Positions 26,508 to 35,352 of a stretch of 64,000 nucleotides of DNA are shown here, one piece after another (position 1 is the stretch's first letter; the number at the start of each line of letters is the position of its first letter). A program made the position numbers and the translations under genes. Source of the DNA: CAZVRZ01 sp964629965 (GTDB taxonomy: Bacteria; Chloroflexota; Anaerolineae; Anaerolineales; UBA4823). The stretch is from NCBI GenBank assembly GCA_964629965.1, contig CAZVRZ010000002.1, forward strand, positions 1 through 64,000. Direction: 5' to 3'. The notes under the pieces were generated by a model that saw nothing but the letters and a program-made list of their open reading frames with translations, made no database searches and was not told the DNA's origin.

Positions 26508-27790
26508 ACCAGGCGCCAATTGCCCCAATCATCCCCGAGACAGGCCAGGAAAGCGGCTTCAGCCCGGTATTCGCGTCCAACTTGCCCGGTCGCCACCGCC
26601 GCGCAGGCTTCTGGAAGCTGGCTTTCCAAATCGCCACCCTGCTGGGTATCATCTTCCTGGCCCTGCTGCTCTACAATGTGATCAATCAGAGCTTTGGCTA
26701 CGTGGCGCTCGAAGACAAAGTGCCGCCCGCCAGCCTGGCAGTGAACGGAGTACCCCTGGAAAACCTGGACCAGGCTGCCCTGGCAGGGATTTTGCAGGGA
26801 CACATCTCAAAAGGCATGCTGCGTAAGCTGGAAAACGATCGCCCCCTGGCAGAACGCAGCCATGAGGATTTATACCTGCTGGTGCAATCGCTTGTGATCC
26901 AGCCGCAGGTGGTGCAAACCTGGACCTTGTCTGCCTCGCTCTTCCAACGCGCCGCCATCCAGGCCGGGTTGCTGCCAGATCACCCCCGGGCTTACCTGCG
27001 CTTTACCAGTTGGCTCGACCCTCAGTTTCTGAGTTCGCCGCAGTCTTCTGATCCCCTCAACGCCGGGGTGCGCACGGCCATTCTCGGTTCTCTCTGGACA
27101 ATTGGCATTACCATCCTGGTAGCTTTTCCCCTGGGCGTAGGCGCAGCCATCTATCTCGAAGAATACGCTGCCAATAACTGGCTGAACCGCGTCATCCAGA
27201 CCAACATCAATAACTTAGCCGGAGTGCCGTCCATCATTTATGGCATGCTGGGCCTGGCAGTATTCGTCCGCAGCCTGGTACAGTTCACCAGTGGGGCGCT
27301 CTTTGGCACAGCAGACGCGGCTGCTGCCAACGGGCGCACCATCCTGTCGGCCGGGTTAACCCTGGCTCTGCTAGTGCTGCCGTTGATCATTATCAACGGG
27401 CAAGAAGCCATCCGCTCTGTGCCCAGTTCGCTGCGCCAGGCCAGCTACGGCATCGGCGCTACCAAATGGCAAACCGTCTGGCACCACGTGCTGCCCGGCG
27501 CCATGCCGGGTATCCTTACCGGCGCCATCCTGGCCATCTCGCGGGCCATTGGCGAGACCGCCCCGCTGATCGTGGTGGGCGCAGCAACTTTCATCACCGT
27601 AGACCCAGACGGGCCTTTCGCACAGTTCACCATCCTTCCCATCCAAATATACCAATGGACGGCTCGCCCGCAAGCCGAATTCCGCAACCTGGCAGCCGCT
27701 GCCATCCTGGTGCTGCTGGTATTGCTCTTGAGCCTGAACGCGGTCGCCATCATCTTGCGCAACCGTTTCCGCCGGGCAGGAGGTCATTAA
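26504..27790 (+). CDS. pstA: Phosphate ABC transporter permease PstA
   Basis: Second permease subunit, 428 aa. It is longer than typical PstA (about 300 aa) because a roughly 120-residue extracytoplasmic segment (about 65-180) lies between TM1 and TM2, a known variant in some lineages. The conserved core is AILGSLWTIGITILVAFPLGVGAAIYLEEYA, NLAGVPSIIYGMLGLAVF, and the EAA loop RQASYGIGATKWQTVWHHVLPGAMPGI, then SRAIGETAPLIVVGAA. It starts inside the pstC stop and is followed 2 nt later by pstB, so it is translationally coupled. Confidence 0.92.
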   Translation: MNQAPIAPIIPETGQESGFSPVFASNLPGRHRRAGFWKLAFQIATLLGIIFLALLLYNVINQSFGYVALEDKVPPASLAVNGVPLENLDQAALAGILQGHISKGMLRKLENDRPLAERSHEDLYLLVQSLVIQPQVVQTWTLSASLFQRAAIQAGLLPDHPRAYLRFTSWLDPQFLSSPQSSDPLNAGVRTAILGSLWTIGITILVAFPLGVGAAIYLEEYAANNWLNRVIQTNINNLAGVPSIIYGMLGLAVFVRSLVQFTSGALFGTADAAAANGRTILSAGLTLALLVLPLIIINGQEAIRSVPSSLRQASYGIGATKWQTVWHHVLPGAMPGILTGAILAISRAIGETAPLIVVGAATFITVDPDGPFAQFTILPIQIYQWTARPQAEFRNLAAAAILVLLVLLLSLNAVAIILRNRFRRAGGH

Positions 27791-27792
27791 CC

Positions 27793-28587
27793 ATGCAATC
27801 CGATTCGCAACACAGTGCCGTTGAAACCCGCGACCTGAACATCTTCTACGGCAGCTTCCGCGCCCTCAAAGATGTCACCCTGAGCATCGAGCGTCAGAAA
27901 GTGACCGCCATCATCGGGCCCTCCGGCTGCGGCAAGAGTACCATGCTGCGCTCCTTCAACCGCATGAACGAACTGACGCCCACAGCCCGCACGGAGGGAA
28001 AAGTGCTCTTCATGGGTCAAGATATCTACCATCCCGATGTAGACCCGGTGGAAGTTCGCCGCCGGGTGGGCATGGTCTTCCAAAAGCCCAATCCATTTCC
28101 TAAGAGCATCTACGAAAACGTGGCCTGGGGGGCACGCCTGAATGGATTCAAGCCCGGCCTGGGACGCCCCGACATGGATGAATGGGTCGAAAAGTGCCTG
28201 CGCAAGGCAGCCCTCTGGGATGAGGTGAAAGATAAGCTGCACCAGAGCGGTCTCTCGCTTTCGGGCGGGCAGCAGCAGCGCCTGTGCATCGCCCGCGCCA
28301 TTGCCGTGCGGCCCGAGATCATCCTGATGGACGAACCGGCCTCTGCCCTCGACCCCATCGCCACACTCAAGATCGAAGAGTTGATGCGCGACCTGGCCAA
28401 AGATTACACCATCATCGTGGTGACGCATAACATGCAGCAGGCAGCGCGCGTCTCGGATTACACCGCCTTCTTCACCATGGATGAAGATCGGGCTGGCATG
28501 TTGGTGGAATATGGTTCCACCAACCACATCTTTACCACCCCTCGCGATCCTCGCACAGAAGGCTATATCACCGGGCGATTCGGTTAA
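27793..28587 (+). CDS. pstB: Phosphate ABC transporter ATPase PstB
   Basis: ATPase subunit of the Pst importer, 264 aa. Walker A is GPSGCGKST (about residue 39), the Q-loop is in VFQKPNPFP, the signature is LSLSGGQQQR, and Walker B is IILMDEPASALD with the His switch in VVTHNMQQ. Length and all motifs match PstB. The FQKPNPFPKSIYENV sequence is characteristic of phosphate rather than other importers. ATG 27793 follows a GCAGGAGGTCATTAACC region with a strong AGGAGG that overlaps the end of pstA. Confidence 0.95.
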   Translation: MQSDSQHSAVETRDLNIFYGSFRALKDVTLSIERQKVTAIIGPSGCGKSTMLRSFNRMNELTPTARTEGKVLFMGQDIYHPDVDPVEVRRRVGMVFQKPNPFPKSIYENVAWGARLNGFKPGLGRPDMDEWVEKCLRKAALWDEVKDKLHQSGLSLSGGQQQRLCIARAIAVRPEIILMDEPASALDPIATLKIEELMRDLAKDYTIIVVTHNMQQAARVSDYTAFFTMDEDRAGMLVEYGSTNHIFTTPRDPRTEGYITGRFG

Positions 28588-28605
28588 AATCATATAGGAA
28601 CCAAT

Positions 28606-29307
28606 ATGTCTCCATTTTCTTCCCGCGAAACATTTGACCGCCAACTGCACAACTTGCTCGAACAGGTGCTCATCCTGGGCAGCATGGTCGAACAGGCTAT
28701 CCAACAATCGGTACAGGCTCTGCAGCGGCGTGACCGCAGCGCCGCCCGGCGCATCTACGAGGCCGACCAACGCATCAATGAAAAACGATATGCTATCGAG
28801 AGCGACTGTGTGGCCATTATTGCCACCCAGCAGCCCATGGGCCGGGATGTACGCTTTCTAGCCGCCATCCTGGAGATCATCACCGAACTGGAGCGCATCG
28901 GTGATTACGCCAAGGGCATCAGCAAGATCAATTTACTACTGACCGAAGAATTGAGTGACCCACCTATCTTTCAATATCTACAGCACATGGCTGACCTGGG
29001 CCTGGATATGCTGCGCCGCGCCCTGGATGCCTTTGTGACCAACGATCTAGCAATTGCCCGCGCCATCCCCCGGGATGATGACGAGGTGGATCGATTGTAC
29101 AACCAGGTACATTTGGAATTGACCCGCTGCATGATCGCAGACCCCACCACGGTGGATCATGCCAACCACTTGATGTGGGCTGCCCACAACCTGGAGCGCA
29201 TGGCCGACCGGGTGATCAATATCTGCGAACGCATCGTATATGTCGTCACTGGCGAGATGAAAGAATTGGATCTCAGCGAAGGGTTGAATGTAGAAGATAG
29301 AAAATAA
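28606..29307 (+). CDS. phoU: Phosphate signalling regulator PhoU
   Basis: Cytoplasmic PhoU protein of 233 aa made of two three-helix repeats. Metal-binding motifs of the family are visible: RIYEADQRINEKRYAIE in repeat 1 and DDDEVDRLYNQVHLEL in repeat 2, with the ELERIGDYAKGISKI and NLERMADRVINICERI helices. PhoU links the Pst transporter state to the sensor kinase and limits phosphate uptake. It is 18 nt after pstB and ends the regulon. Start ATG 28606 follows AGGA at short distance. Confidence 0.94.
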   Translation: MSPFSSRETFDRQLHNLLEQVLILGSMVEQAIQQSVQALQRRDRSAARRIYEADQRINEKRYAIESDCVAIIATQQPMGRDVRFLAAILEIITELERIGDYAKGISKINLLLTEELSDPPIFQYLQHMADLGLDMLRRALDAFVTNDLAIARAIPRDDDEVDRLYNQVHLELTRCMIADPTTVDHANHLMWAAHNLERMADRVINICERIVYVVTGEMKELDLSEGLNVEDRK

Positions 29308-29336
29308 AAAAAGCGCAGCATACTTTGCTGCGCTTG
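29308..29336 (-). terminator. Intrinsic terminator of the minus-strand operon
   Basis: AAGCGCAGC and GCTGCGCTT form a nine-pair perfect stem with a 7-nt loop. Read on the minus strand it is followed by seven or more T, a textbook intrinsic terminator for the response-regulator operon coming from the right. On the plus strand it may also slow transcription leaving phoU, but it lacks a T-tract there. Confidence 0.85.
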
Positions 29337-29402
29337 GCGCACATAATCGACAAAACGATATTGAAGTAGATCTCTGAAGGCGGCGAGGTGCCTCTTTGGA
29401 GA

Positions 29403-30254
29403 TTAATGATCGAAAGACAAGGCAGCCTTCAACTGCTTGATATTTTTGAACGGCCCTTGAGAAGGCTCAACCTGCTTGGTAATGACCGTCAGGCGATTCT
29501 GCATTACCTCTTTGCGATCGCGATCCTTGAGCGGGTAGAAATAATCAAACGATTGGGCCAGGCGAGTCATGATCCGGTCTTTTAATTCGTTCACCGGAGT
29601 GGTGGAGGTCACGACCATGAACTCGGTTGGTCCTAATTGGCCAATAAAATCGTTCGGGCTGCCAATATCACGAACTGCGTTGGTGATCATCAATCCAACG
29701 GCCCGCAACACATCATCGGAAGCCACAAAGCCATACAAATCACGGAAGAATTCAAGCTTATCCAGTCTTACCAGCAAAATGCTCCAGTTGCTCGCGCTCA
29801 GGCATTCATCAAGGCGCTCATCAACCAGGGCACTCTCGGGAAGATTTGTGACCGGGTTTGTTACCGTGCCCTGGCTGGTACGGCGCAGCGCATTACGCAC
29901 TCGCAAACGCAGCTCTTGGACATCAAAAGGTTTTGTAATATAGTCATCTGCCCCTAATTCAAGACCTTGCAAGCGATCGCCGCGAGTGCGTTTTTCGGTT
30001 AAGAAAATGATGGGGATTGACTGGGTACGCCGGTTTTGGCGCAGGCGCCGGGCAACTTCAAAGCCATCGATATCCGGCAGGCGGATATCCAGGATCACCA
30101 GATTCGGGACAGTATCCTGGCACGCCCTGACGCCATCCTCGCCCCAGTTGGCGGTTTGCACGTCATATCCCTGGACATTAAAATATGCGTTGAGCATATC
30201 TGCCACATCCAGATCATCTTCCACAATTAATATTTTCGGTTTTTTCTCGGGCAC
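29403..30254 (-). CDS. Response regulator with degenerate GGDEF-like output
   Basis: Protein of 283 aa. The receiver domain (about 5-125) is complete, with acidic EDD, phospho-Asp in LVILDIRLPDIDG, Thr in IFLTEK, and Lys in YITKPFD. The C-terminal domain (about 135-260) has the GGDEF-family frame (NPVTNLPESALVDERL, WSILLVRLDKLEFFRDLYG, DFIGQLGPTEFMVV). However, the GGDEF active-site motif reads LGPTEF and metal ligands are not apparent. It therefore should not make cyclic di-GMP and is likely a binding or effector domain. It is the last gene of a three-gene operon with V4R and Roadblock proteins. No kinase is adjacent, so its partner is elsewhere. Confidence 0.88.
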   Translation of the reverse strand: MPEKKPKILIVEDDLDVADMLNAYFNVQGYDVQTANWGEDGVRACQDTVPNLVILDIRLPDIDGFEVARRLRQNRRTQSIPIIFLTEKRTRGDRLQGLELGADDYITKPFDVQELRLRVRNALRRTSQGTVTNPVTNLPESALVDERLDECLSASNWSILLVRLDKLEFFRDLYGFVASDDVLRAVGLMITNAVRDIGSPNDFIGQLGPTEFMVVTSTTPVNELKDRIMTRLAQSFDYFYPLKDRDRKEVMQNRLTVITKQVEPSQGPFKNIKQLKAALSFDH

Positions 30255-30266
30255 AAGCTGTCCTTG

Positions 30267-30902
30267 TTAACTAATCGGAGTCTTTTGAATAATGAACTCA
30301 CAAGTTGGGTCGCCCATGGCAATGCATTTGGTTTCGTTCACACGGAATTCATTACCGCCTGAAAGCCACTTCAGACCTTCCTGCAAAAGGCCAACCGCAA
30401 TATAGCACACCGGCTTATCCAAACCAGACCGTCCCCAGCAAACCGGGCAGCGGTGAATAGTATAGATAAAGTCGTTTTCCATTTCCTCTACGGTTGAATG
30501 CTGATCGCTGATCTGGCTGAAAATTTTCGCCATGGTAGGAACACCAATGCGCATTTTGGTCAGCAAAGGCAAAACGCGGAAAGCCAGGTCGCCGACCCCT
30601 GCCAGAGCGCCGAAATTCCGCAGAACATCGGCAAACGTTGCTCGACCGGCCCGCAAAGCCAGGCCGCGTCCGCCGCGCGGGCCATACATTTCCTCCAAAG
30701 CCTGGTTGATGGCAGACAAATCGGAAAAATCGAAGGCCCGCGCCAGGTTATCTGGAGGAAGATTGTCGATCAGATTGGATAGATGGGCAAGGTTCAAAAT
30801 CGCATTGACACCATTTTTGCCCATCACATTGGTCAGCGACTGAATAGTGATCAGTCCAGCCTTGTTCGGATAGTAATAACCACTCTTTGGGATTGGATCC
30901 AT
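30267..30902 (-). CDS. V4R (4-vinyl reductase) domain protein
   Basis: Protein of 211 aa whose C-terminal half (about 130-208) is a V4R domain: an HRCPVCWGR Cys pair, then CYIAVGLLQEGLKWLSG, and the diagnostic ETKCIAMGDPTCEFII ending. V4R domains bind small hydrophobic ligands or metal and occur in sensors and in bacteriochlorophyll vinyl reductase. The N-terminal part resembles the alpha-helical extension found in V4R sensors (PNKAGLITIQSLTNVMGKNGVNAILNLA). There is no membrane segment. The gene lies between the Roadblock and response-regulator genes with gaps of about 12-14 nt, so it is probably the ligand-sensing member of that operon. Confidence 0.85.
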   Translation of the reverse strand: MDPIPKSGYYYPNKAGLITIQSLTNVMGKNGVNAILNLAHLSNLIDNLPPDNLARAFDFSDLSAINQALEEMYGPRGGRGLALRAGRATFADVLRNFGALAGVGDLAFRVLPLLTKMRIGVPTMAKIFSQISDQHSTVEEMENDFIYTIHRCPVCWGRSGLDKPVCYIAVGLLQEGLKWLSGGNEFRVNETKCIAMGDPTCEFIIQKTPIS

Positions 30903-30916
30903 AGCAACCAGCCTGT

Positions 30917-31288
30917 CTAAATGAGTTTCGATAATGCTTCGGCGGCACGCCGCATATCTAGGAAGATCAGGCCGAGCTTAGCCTGTTCTCGAGCAAGTGC
31001 AGTTAACACTGCTTCTTGGCCAACAGACATCAAAATAACATAACCTTGCTCCCCCTTAATGTAAACTTGATCCAGCGAACCACGTCCTAGCTCTGAGGCG
31101 ATTCGTTCACCAAGGGATAACATAGCAGCAGACATTGCTGCAACGCGATCTTCTTCCACGCCTTGAGGCAGGGCCGAGGCAATCGTCAAACCGTCAACAC
31201 TGACGACCGCGGAGGCTTCAATATCAGGCGAGGAGGCTTGAAGGTCACGTAACCGGTCAACCATGAGTTGTGATCGCGACTTTGTCAA
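30917..31288 (-). CDS. Roadblock/LC7 domain protein
   Basis: Single-domain protein of 123 aa. Family features are DIEASAVVSVDGLTIASALPQGVEEDRVAAMSAAMLSLGERIASELG, then VYIKGEQGYVILMSVGQEAVLTALAREQAKLGLIFLDMRRAAEAL. Roadblock proteins dimerise and often act as partners of small GTPases (MglB-like) or as ligand sensors. No GTPase gene is nearby. The start is TTG at 31288, chosen because AGGAG sits 7-8 nt upstream; an internal Met follows nine codons in. First gene of the operon. Confidence 0.88.
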   Translation of the reverse strand: MTKSRSQLMVDRLRDLQASSPDIEASAVVSVDGLTIASALPQGVEEDRVAAMSAAMLSLGERIASELGRGSLDQVYIKGEQGYVILMSVGQEAVLTALAREQAKLGLIFLDMRRAAEALSKLI

Positions 31289-31382
31289 GGTGGCACTCCT
31301 AAGAAATTCCGACCGAAGTAACTATCTCAATGAGGAATGAAAATCCTTACAACCCTCACTGTATCTTATACATAACACTACT

Positions 31383-31411
31383 AATTTAGCATAGGGATGA
31401 AAATGTGTCAA
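31383..31411 (-). promoter_or_regulatory. Strong promoter of the Roadblock operon
   Basis: On the minus strand a perfect TTGACA (31411-31406) is followed by a 17-nt spacer and TAAATT (31388-31383), preceded by TGC as an extended -10. The inferred leader to the TTG start is about 85-90 nt. The boxes face away from the substrate-binding lipoprotein gene, consistent with divergent transcription. Confidence 0.7.
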
Positions 31412-31553
31412 GCGGAACAGCCCTATTCCTGACAGTTTTGTAATAAAATTTACATAATGCTCAAAAGTTGTGAACTCTGCTGCACCCCAGTTTATCCATT
31501 TTACACAATTGCCAAGACTTTGAGCGAACCAATCCTTAAGGAGAGAGATTAAT

Positions 31554-32516
31554 ATGCGAAAACAGAAATCGATTTCAAGCCTGGGAATGCTCTTGATCAT
31601 CGCGATGCTGCTGAGCGGCTGCGCCGGAAGTAAGGCAAGCGATCCGACCGTAACGCTCAAAATAGCTGCCTTACCGATCCTCGACAGTTTGCCCCTGCAT
31701 GTAGCCAATCAGGAAGGCTTGTTTGCCAAGCACCATATCCAGGTCGAATTGGTATCCGTTGGGTCAGCCCCAGAACGAGATCAACTCATCGCCGCCGGGC
31801 AGGCCGACGGCATGATCACGGAAGTCACCTCCACCATGTTCTTTAACAAAGAGAAGGTGCAGGTACAGATCGTGCGGTACGCACGGGTAGCTGCTCCCAA
31901 TGCACCCCAGTTTCAAATCCTGGCATCAGCGAAAAGCGGAATTACCTCCGTGGACGGGCTGAAAGGCGTTGAGATCGGCGTATCCCAGGGCACCGTGATC
32001 GAATATGTGACCGACCGGATGCTGCAAGCAGAAGGATTGGCTCCTGGCGAGATCAAGACGATCGCCGTACCGAAGATCTCTGATCGCCTGGCTTTGCTAG
32101 GCTCCGGTGAGCTGCAAGCCGGTGTGCTGCCAGATCCGCAATCGGACCTGGCGCAGCAATCTGGCGCCAAAGTGATTGTGGATGGCTCTCGCTACCCACA
32201 ATATGCCTACAGTGTCTTCTCCTTCCGCAAAGCTGTGATCGACGAGCACCCAGAGGCCATCCGCGCTTTCCTGGCCGCGCTCGAGGAAGCCACCGCTATG
32301 CTGAATAAAGATCCGGAAAAATGGAGCGGCCTGCTAAGCGAACTAAAACTCATCCCCGCATCTCTGACCGGCAGCTTCAAGATTGGCCCCTACCCCGCTG
32401 CGGGCATTCCCAGCAAAGAACAATGGAACGATGCCCTGGCCTGGTGCCAGGCAAAGGGTTTATTGACCGTGGATGTCCCGTACGAAGATTCGGTCAACCC
32501 CAATCTCCTGCCCTGA
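31554..32516 (+). CDS. ABC transporter substrate-binding lipoprotein (NitT/TauT type), orphan
   Basis: Extracytoplasmic binding protein of 320 aa. The signal peptide ends MLLSGC (Cys24 lipidated). The mature part has the NMT1/SsuA-like fold: LKIAALPILDSLPLHVANQEGLFAKHHIQVELVSVGSAPERDQLIAAGQADG, and GLKGVEIGVSQGTVIEYV. Relatives bind nitrate, taurine, alkylsulfonates, thiamine precursors or similar small molecules. The ligand cannot be told here. No permease or ATPase gene is adjacent, so it must share a transporter or act as a sensor. AGGAGAGAG precedes the ATG. It ends 17 nt from the convergent mutS stop. Confidence 0.85.
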   Translation: MRKQKSISSLGMLLIIAMLLSGCAGSKASDPTVTLKIAALPILDSLPLHVANQEGLFAKHHIQVELVSVGSAPERDQLIAAGQADGMITEVTSTMFFNKEKVQVQIVRYARVAAPNAPQFQILASAKSGITSVDGLKGVEIGVSQGTVIEYVTDRMLQAEGLAPGEIKTIAVPKISDRLALLGSGELQAGVLPDPQSDLAQQSGAKVIVDGSRYPQYAYSVFSFRKAVIDEHPEAIRAFLAALEEATAMLNKDPEKWSGLLSELKLIPASLTGSFKIGPYPAAGIPSKEQWNDALAWCQAKGLLTVDVPYEDSVNPNLLP

Positions 32517-32533
32517 GGTCAGCCAAGAGGCGG

Positions 32534-35134
32534 TTATGGCTTTTTACTCGCCTCGATGAATTTTCTCTTCCACTCGTACAGCTTGTTCAGCGCTTCGATC
32601 GGCGCTAAAGCATTGATATCCAACCCCTTCAGTTCATCCAGCAAGGGGTTGGTTTCGGGGAATAAAGCCATTTGGCGCGGCGCATCCGGCGATATACGTA
32701 CCGCCTTGCCGGATGAAGCTTCCAATTGGCGTAAGATCTCGCCGGCTCGCTGCACCACCGGGTGCGGCAGCCCGGCCAATTGACCTACATGAATGCCGTA
32801 CGAACGGTCTGCGCCTCCTGGTACGATCTTGTGCAAGAATACTACCTTTCCGTCCGTCTCGCTCACTGCCACGTTATAGTTGTACACACCAGGCAGCAGA
32901 TCAGCCAGTTGGGTAAGTTCGTGATAATGGGTGGCAAACAGGGTTTTGGAACGCAGATTGGGATGGTTATGGATATATTCCACCACCGCCCAGGCGATGG
33001 AAACGCCATCGTAAGTGCTGGTGCCGCGCCCGATCTCATCCAACACCAGCAAACTGCGTGGCGTGGCATGGTGCAAAATATTCGCCGTTTCTACCATTTC
33101 AACCATAAAGGTTGACTGCCCGGCATGGATCTCATCCTGCGCACCGATGCGGGTGAAAATGCGATCCACCAGGCCAATCCGAGCCGAGGCCGCTGGGACA
33201 AAGCTGCCCATCTGAGCCATTAATACGATCAACGCCACCTGCCGCAGGTAGGTAGATTTACCGCTCATATTCGGTCCAGTGATAATACGAATACGCTCAT
33301 CCTGCGAATAAACCACATCGTTCGGCACGTATCGCTCGCCCGCCAGCATATGCTCAACAACCGGGTGGCGCCCATCCTGGATCTGGAGGACATCCTCCGC
33401 CACCACTTCCGGGCAGACATACCCGCTCACAGCAGCCACCTCTGCCAGCGAGGCCAACACATCCAGGTAAGCCAGGGCGCGGGCCGCCCCCAGCAACCGC
33501 CCTACTGAAGCACCAATACGGTCGCAAACTTCCTTAAAAATACGCTCTTCGATCTCTCGGATACGCTCCTCGGCATTCAACACCAGGGTTTCATATTCCT
33601 TCATCTCCGGGGTGATATACCTTTCCGCATTGACCAGCGTCTGTTTGCGGATATATTCGGGCGGGATAGCCTCCGTATGAGAATGGGTAACCTCGATATA
33701 ATAACCAAACACCTTGTTATAACCTACCTTAAGGGACTTGATGCCCGTGCGCTCTCGTTCGGTAGGCTCGAGGTTGGCAATCCACTCGCGGGCATGCCTG
33801 GAACGCTCCACCACGCCATCCAGCTCTGCAGAAAATCCTGGGCGGATGACGCCAACGTTTTGTAAAGTGGCAGGAGGCTCGTCATCAATGGCCGCTTGCA
33901 GCAGAGCCAACTCATCCAGGCAAAGGTTAAAATCCACCCAGAACACTTCCAGGGCAGCCTGCCTTTCTTTCAGAAGCGCGATAAATTCAGGCAAATGCTG
34001 CAGCGTGCTGCGCATGGCTGCCAGATCTCTCGGTTGAGCATTACCGCTGACGGTGCGAGTGGTCAATCGCTCCAGGTCGCCCAGTTTTTTAAGCGCCGCG
34101 CGGATTTCGGTGCGCAGCATACCCTGTCCATGGAAGAAAGCCACTCCTTCCTGGCGCTGCCGAATCTGTACTACATCCAGAAGTGGTTTGCTAACCCACT
34201 GGCGGATCAGTCGCTTTCCCATCGGAGAGACCGTACGATCCAGTTCTCCCAGGAGCGAACCGCGCAAGGCTCCCCCGCGCAAGGTCTCTTCCAATTCCAG
34301 GTTTCTGCGCGTGGCTGCATCCAACACCATGAACTCTGATGTATCGTAGGTACTCAGGCTCGTTAGCAAAGCCAGCGCAGCCGGTTGAGTTTCCAGCAGA
34401 TACTGGATGATACTACCCGCCGCCCGCACGGCCTGGCTCATTCCACGCAGCCCAAAGCCATCAAGCGAGGCCACTTTAAAATGGCGCAGCAGTGTTTCAC
34501 TGCAGCGTCCCGGCTCGAAACGCCAGGCAGGCCAGGGAGTGGTGTGACCTGGAATACCATTGGTCAATACAAAATCATCCGGATAGATCGTTTCGGCAGG
34601 ACGCAAACGCGTCAGCTCGGTTCTGAGAGCAACCACAACATCGGTCGTATGTATTTCAGTGACCGCAAATTCGCCAGTGGTGATATCGGCATAAGCAATC
34701 CCCAACACGCTCTCGCCGCTGCCATTATCGTAAGGCGCTACGCTAACCAAGTAATTGTTGGCGTCCCCCGGAAGCAGCCCTGGCTCAACCACCGTTCCCG
34801 GCGTGACGATCCGCACTACCTTGCGCGGAAACAACCCGCGAGCAGGCTGGTCGCCAACCTGCTCGCAGATGGCAACATGGTAACCGCGTTCGATCAGCCG
34901 CGCCAGGTAATTCTCCAAAGCATGATAAGGGATGCCCGCCATAGGAATGCGCACACCCTTGGCAACATTCCGCGAAGTCAAAACAATGTCCAGCTCTCGC
35001 GAAGTGATCTCGGCATCTTGATCAAAGGTTTCATAAAAATCGCCCAGGCGAAAGAACAAGATCGTATCAGGATGCTCGCGCTTGATATCCAGGTATTGTT
35101 TTCGAATTGGGGTAACATCATCCACAGGCAACAT
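32534..35134 (-). CDS. mutS: DNA mismatch repair protein MutS
   Basis: Mismatch-recognition ATPase of 866 aa, normal MutS1 length. The mismatch-binding FxE motif appears as FFRLGDFYETF (about residue 30). Connector, core and clamp domains follow. The ABC ATPase has GPNMSGKSTYLRQ (Walker A, about 618), DEIGRGTSTYDG (Walker B) and a TLFATHYHEL His loop. The C-terminus ends with a short helical dimerisation region. It works with MutL, whose 3' part lies at the right end of this window, although the two genes are 28 kb apart. It stands alone on the minus strand between two plus-strand genes. Confidence 0.97.
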   Translation of the reverse strand: MLPVDDVTPIRKQYLDIKREHPDTILFFRLGDFYETFDQDAEITSRELDIVLTSRNVAKGVRIPMAGIPYHALENYLARLIERGYHVAICEQVGDQPARGLFPRKVVRIVTPGTVVEPGLLPGDANNYLVSVAPYDNGSGESVLGIAYADITTGEFAVTEIHTTDVVVALRTELTRLRPAETIYPDDFVLTNGIPGHTTPWPAWRFEPGRCSETLLRHFKVASLDGFGLRGMSQAVRAAGSIIQYLLETQPAALALLTSLSTYDTSEFMVLDAATRRNLELEETLRGGALRGSLLGELDRTVSPMGKRLIRQWVSKPLLDVVQIRQRQEGVAFFHGQGMLRTEIRAALKKLGDLERLTTRTVSGNAQPRDLAAMRSTLQHLPEFIALLKERQAALEVFWVDFNLCLDELALLQAAIDDEPPATLQNVGVIRPGFSAELDGVVERSRHAREWIANLEPTERERTGIKSLKVGYNKVFGYYIEVTHSHTEAIPPEYIRKQTLVNAERYITPEMKEYETLVLNAEERIREIEERIFKEVCDRIGASVGRLLGAARALAYLDVLASLAEVAAVSGYVCPEVVAEDVLQIQDGRHPVVEHMLAGERYVPNDVVYSQDERIRIITGPNMSGKSTYLRQVALIVLMAQMGSFVPAASARIGLVDRIFTRIGAQDEIHAGQSTFMVEMVETANILHHATPRSLLVLDEIGRGTSTYDGVSIAWAVVEYIHNHPNLRSKTLFATHYHELTQLADLLPGVYNYNVAVSETDGKVVFLHKIVPGGADRSYGIHVGQLAGLPHPVVQRAGEILRQLEASSGKAVRISPDAPRQMALFPETNPLLDELKGLDINALAPIEALNKLYEWKRKFIEASKKP

Positions 35135-35285
35135 AGGTCATCTCTCAGAGCTGCTTTATCTATCAGATACCGGTCTCAGCGAAAATATTGATACCGGTGA
35201 GACCTTACTGCCATCAATATACATCCATTCTAAATTGAGGCGACCAAAAGAGCAAGATAAAATCAGACAATCATATAAAAAAGAA

Positions 35286-35314
35286 TTGTATTTTTGGGCT
35301 TCTCGGAATATAAT
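35286..35314 (+). promoter_or_regulatory. Promoter of the MalK-type ATPase gene
   Basis: TTGTAT (35286-35291), 17-nt spacer, then a perfect TATAAT (35309-35314). It is about 30 nt upstream of the AGGAAGGAG ribosome binding site of the gene at 35353. The surrounding DNA is unusually A+T rich for this window. Confidence 0.6.
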
Positions 35315-35352
35315 ACGTTTACTATATTTTGTTAGGAAGGAGAAAATTATTC

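Noticed and set aside
31481..31913. Repeated 13-mer tgcaccccagttt at 31481 and 31901
   Set aside because: One copy is intergenic and the other is inside a coding region in frame with normal protein; probably chance.
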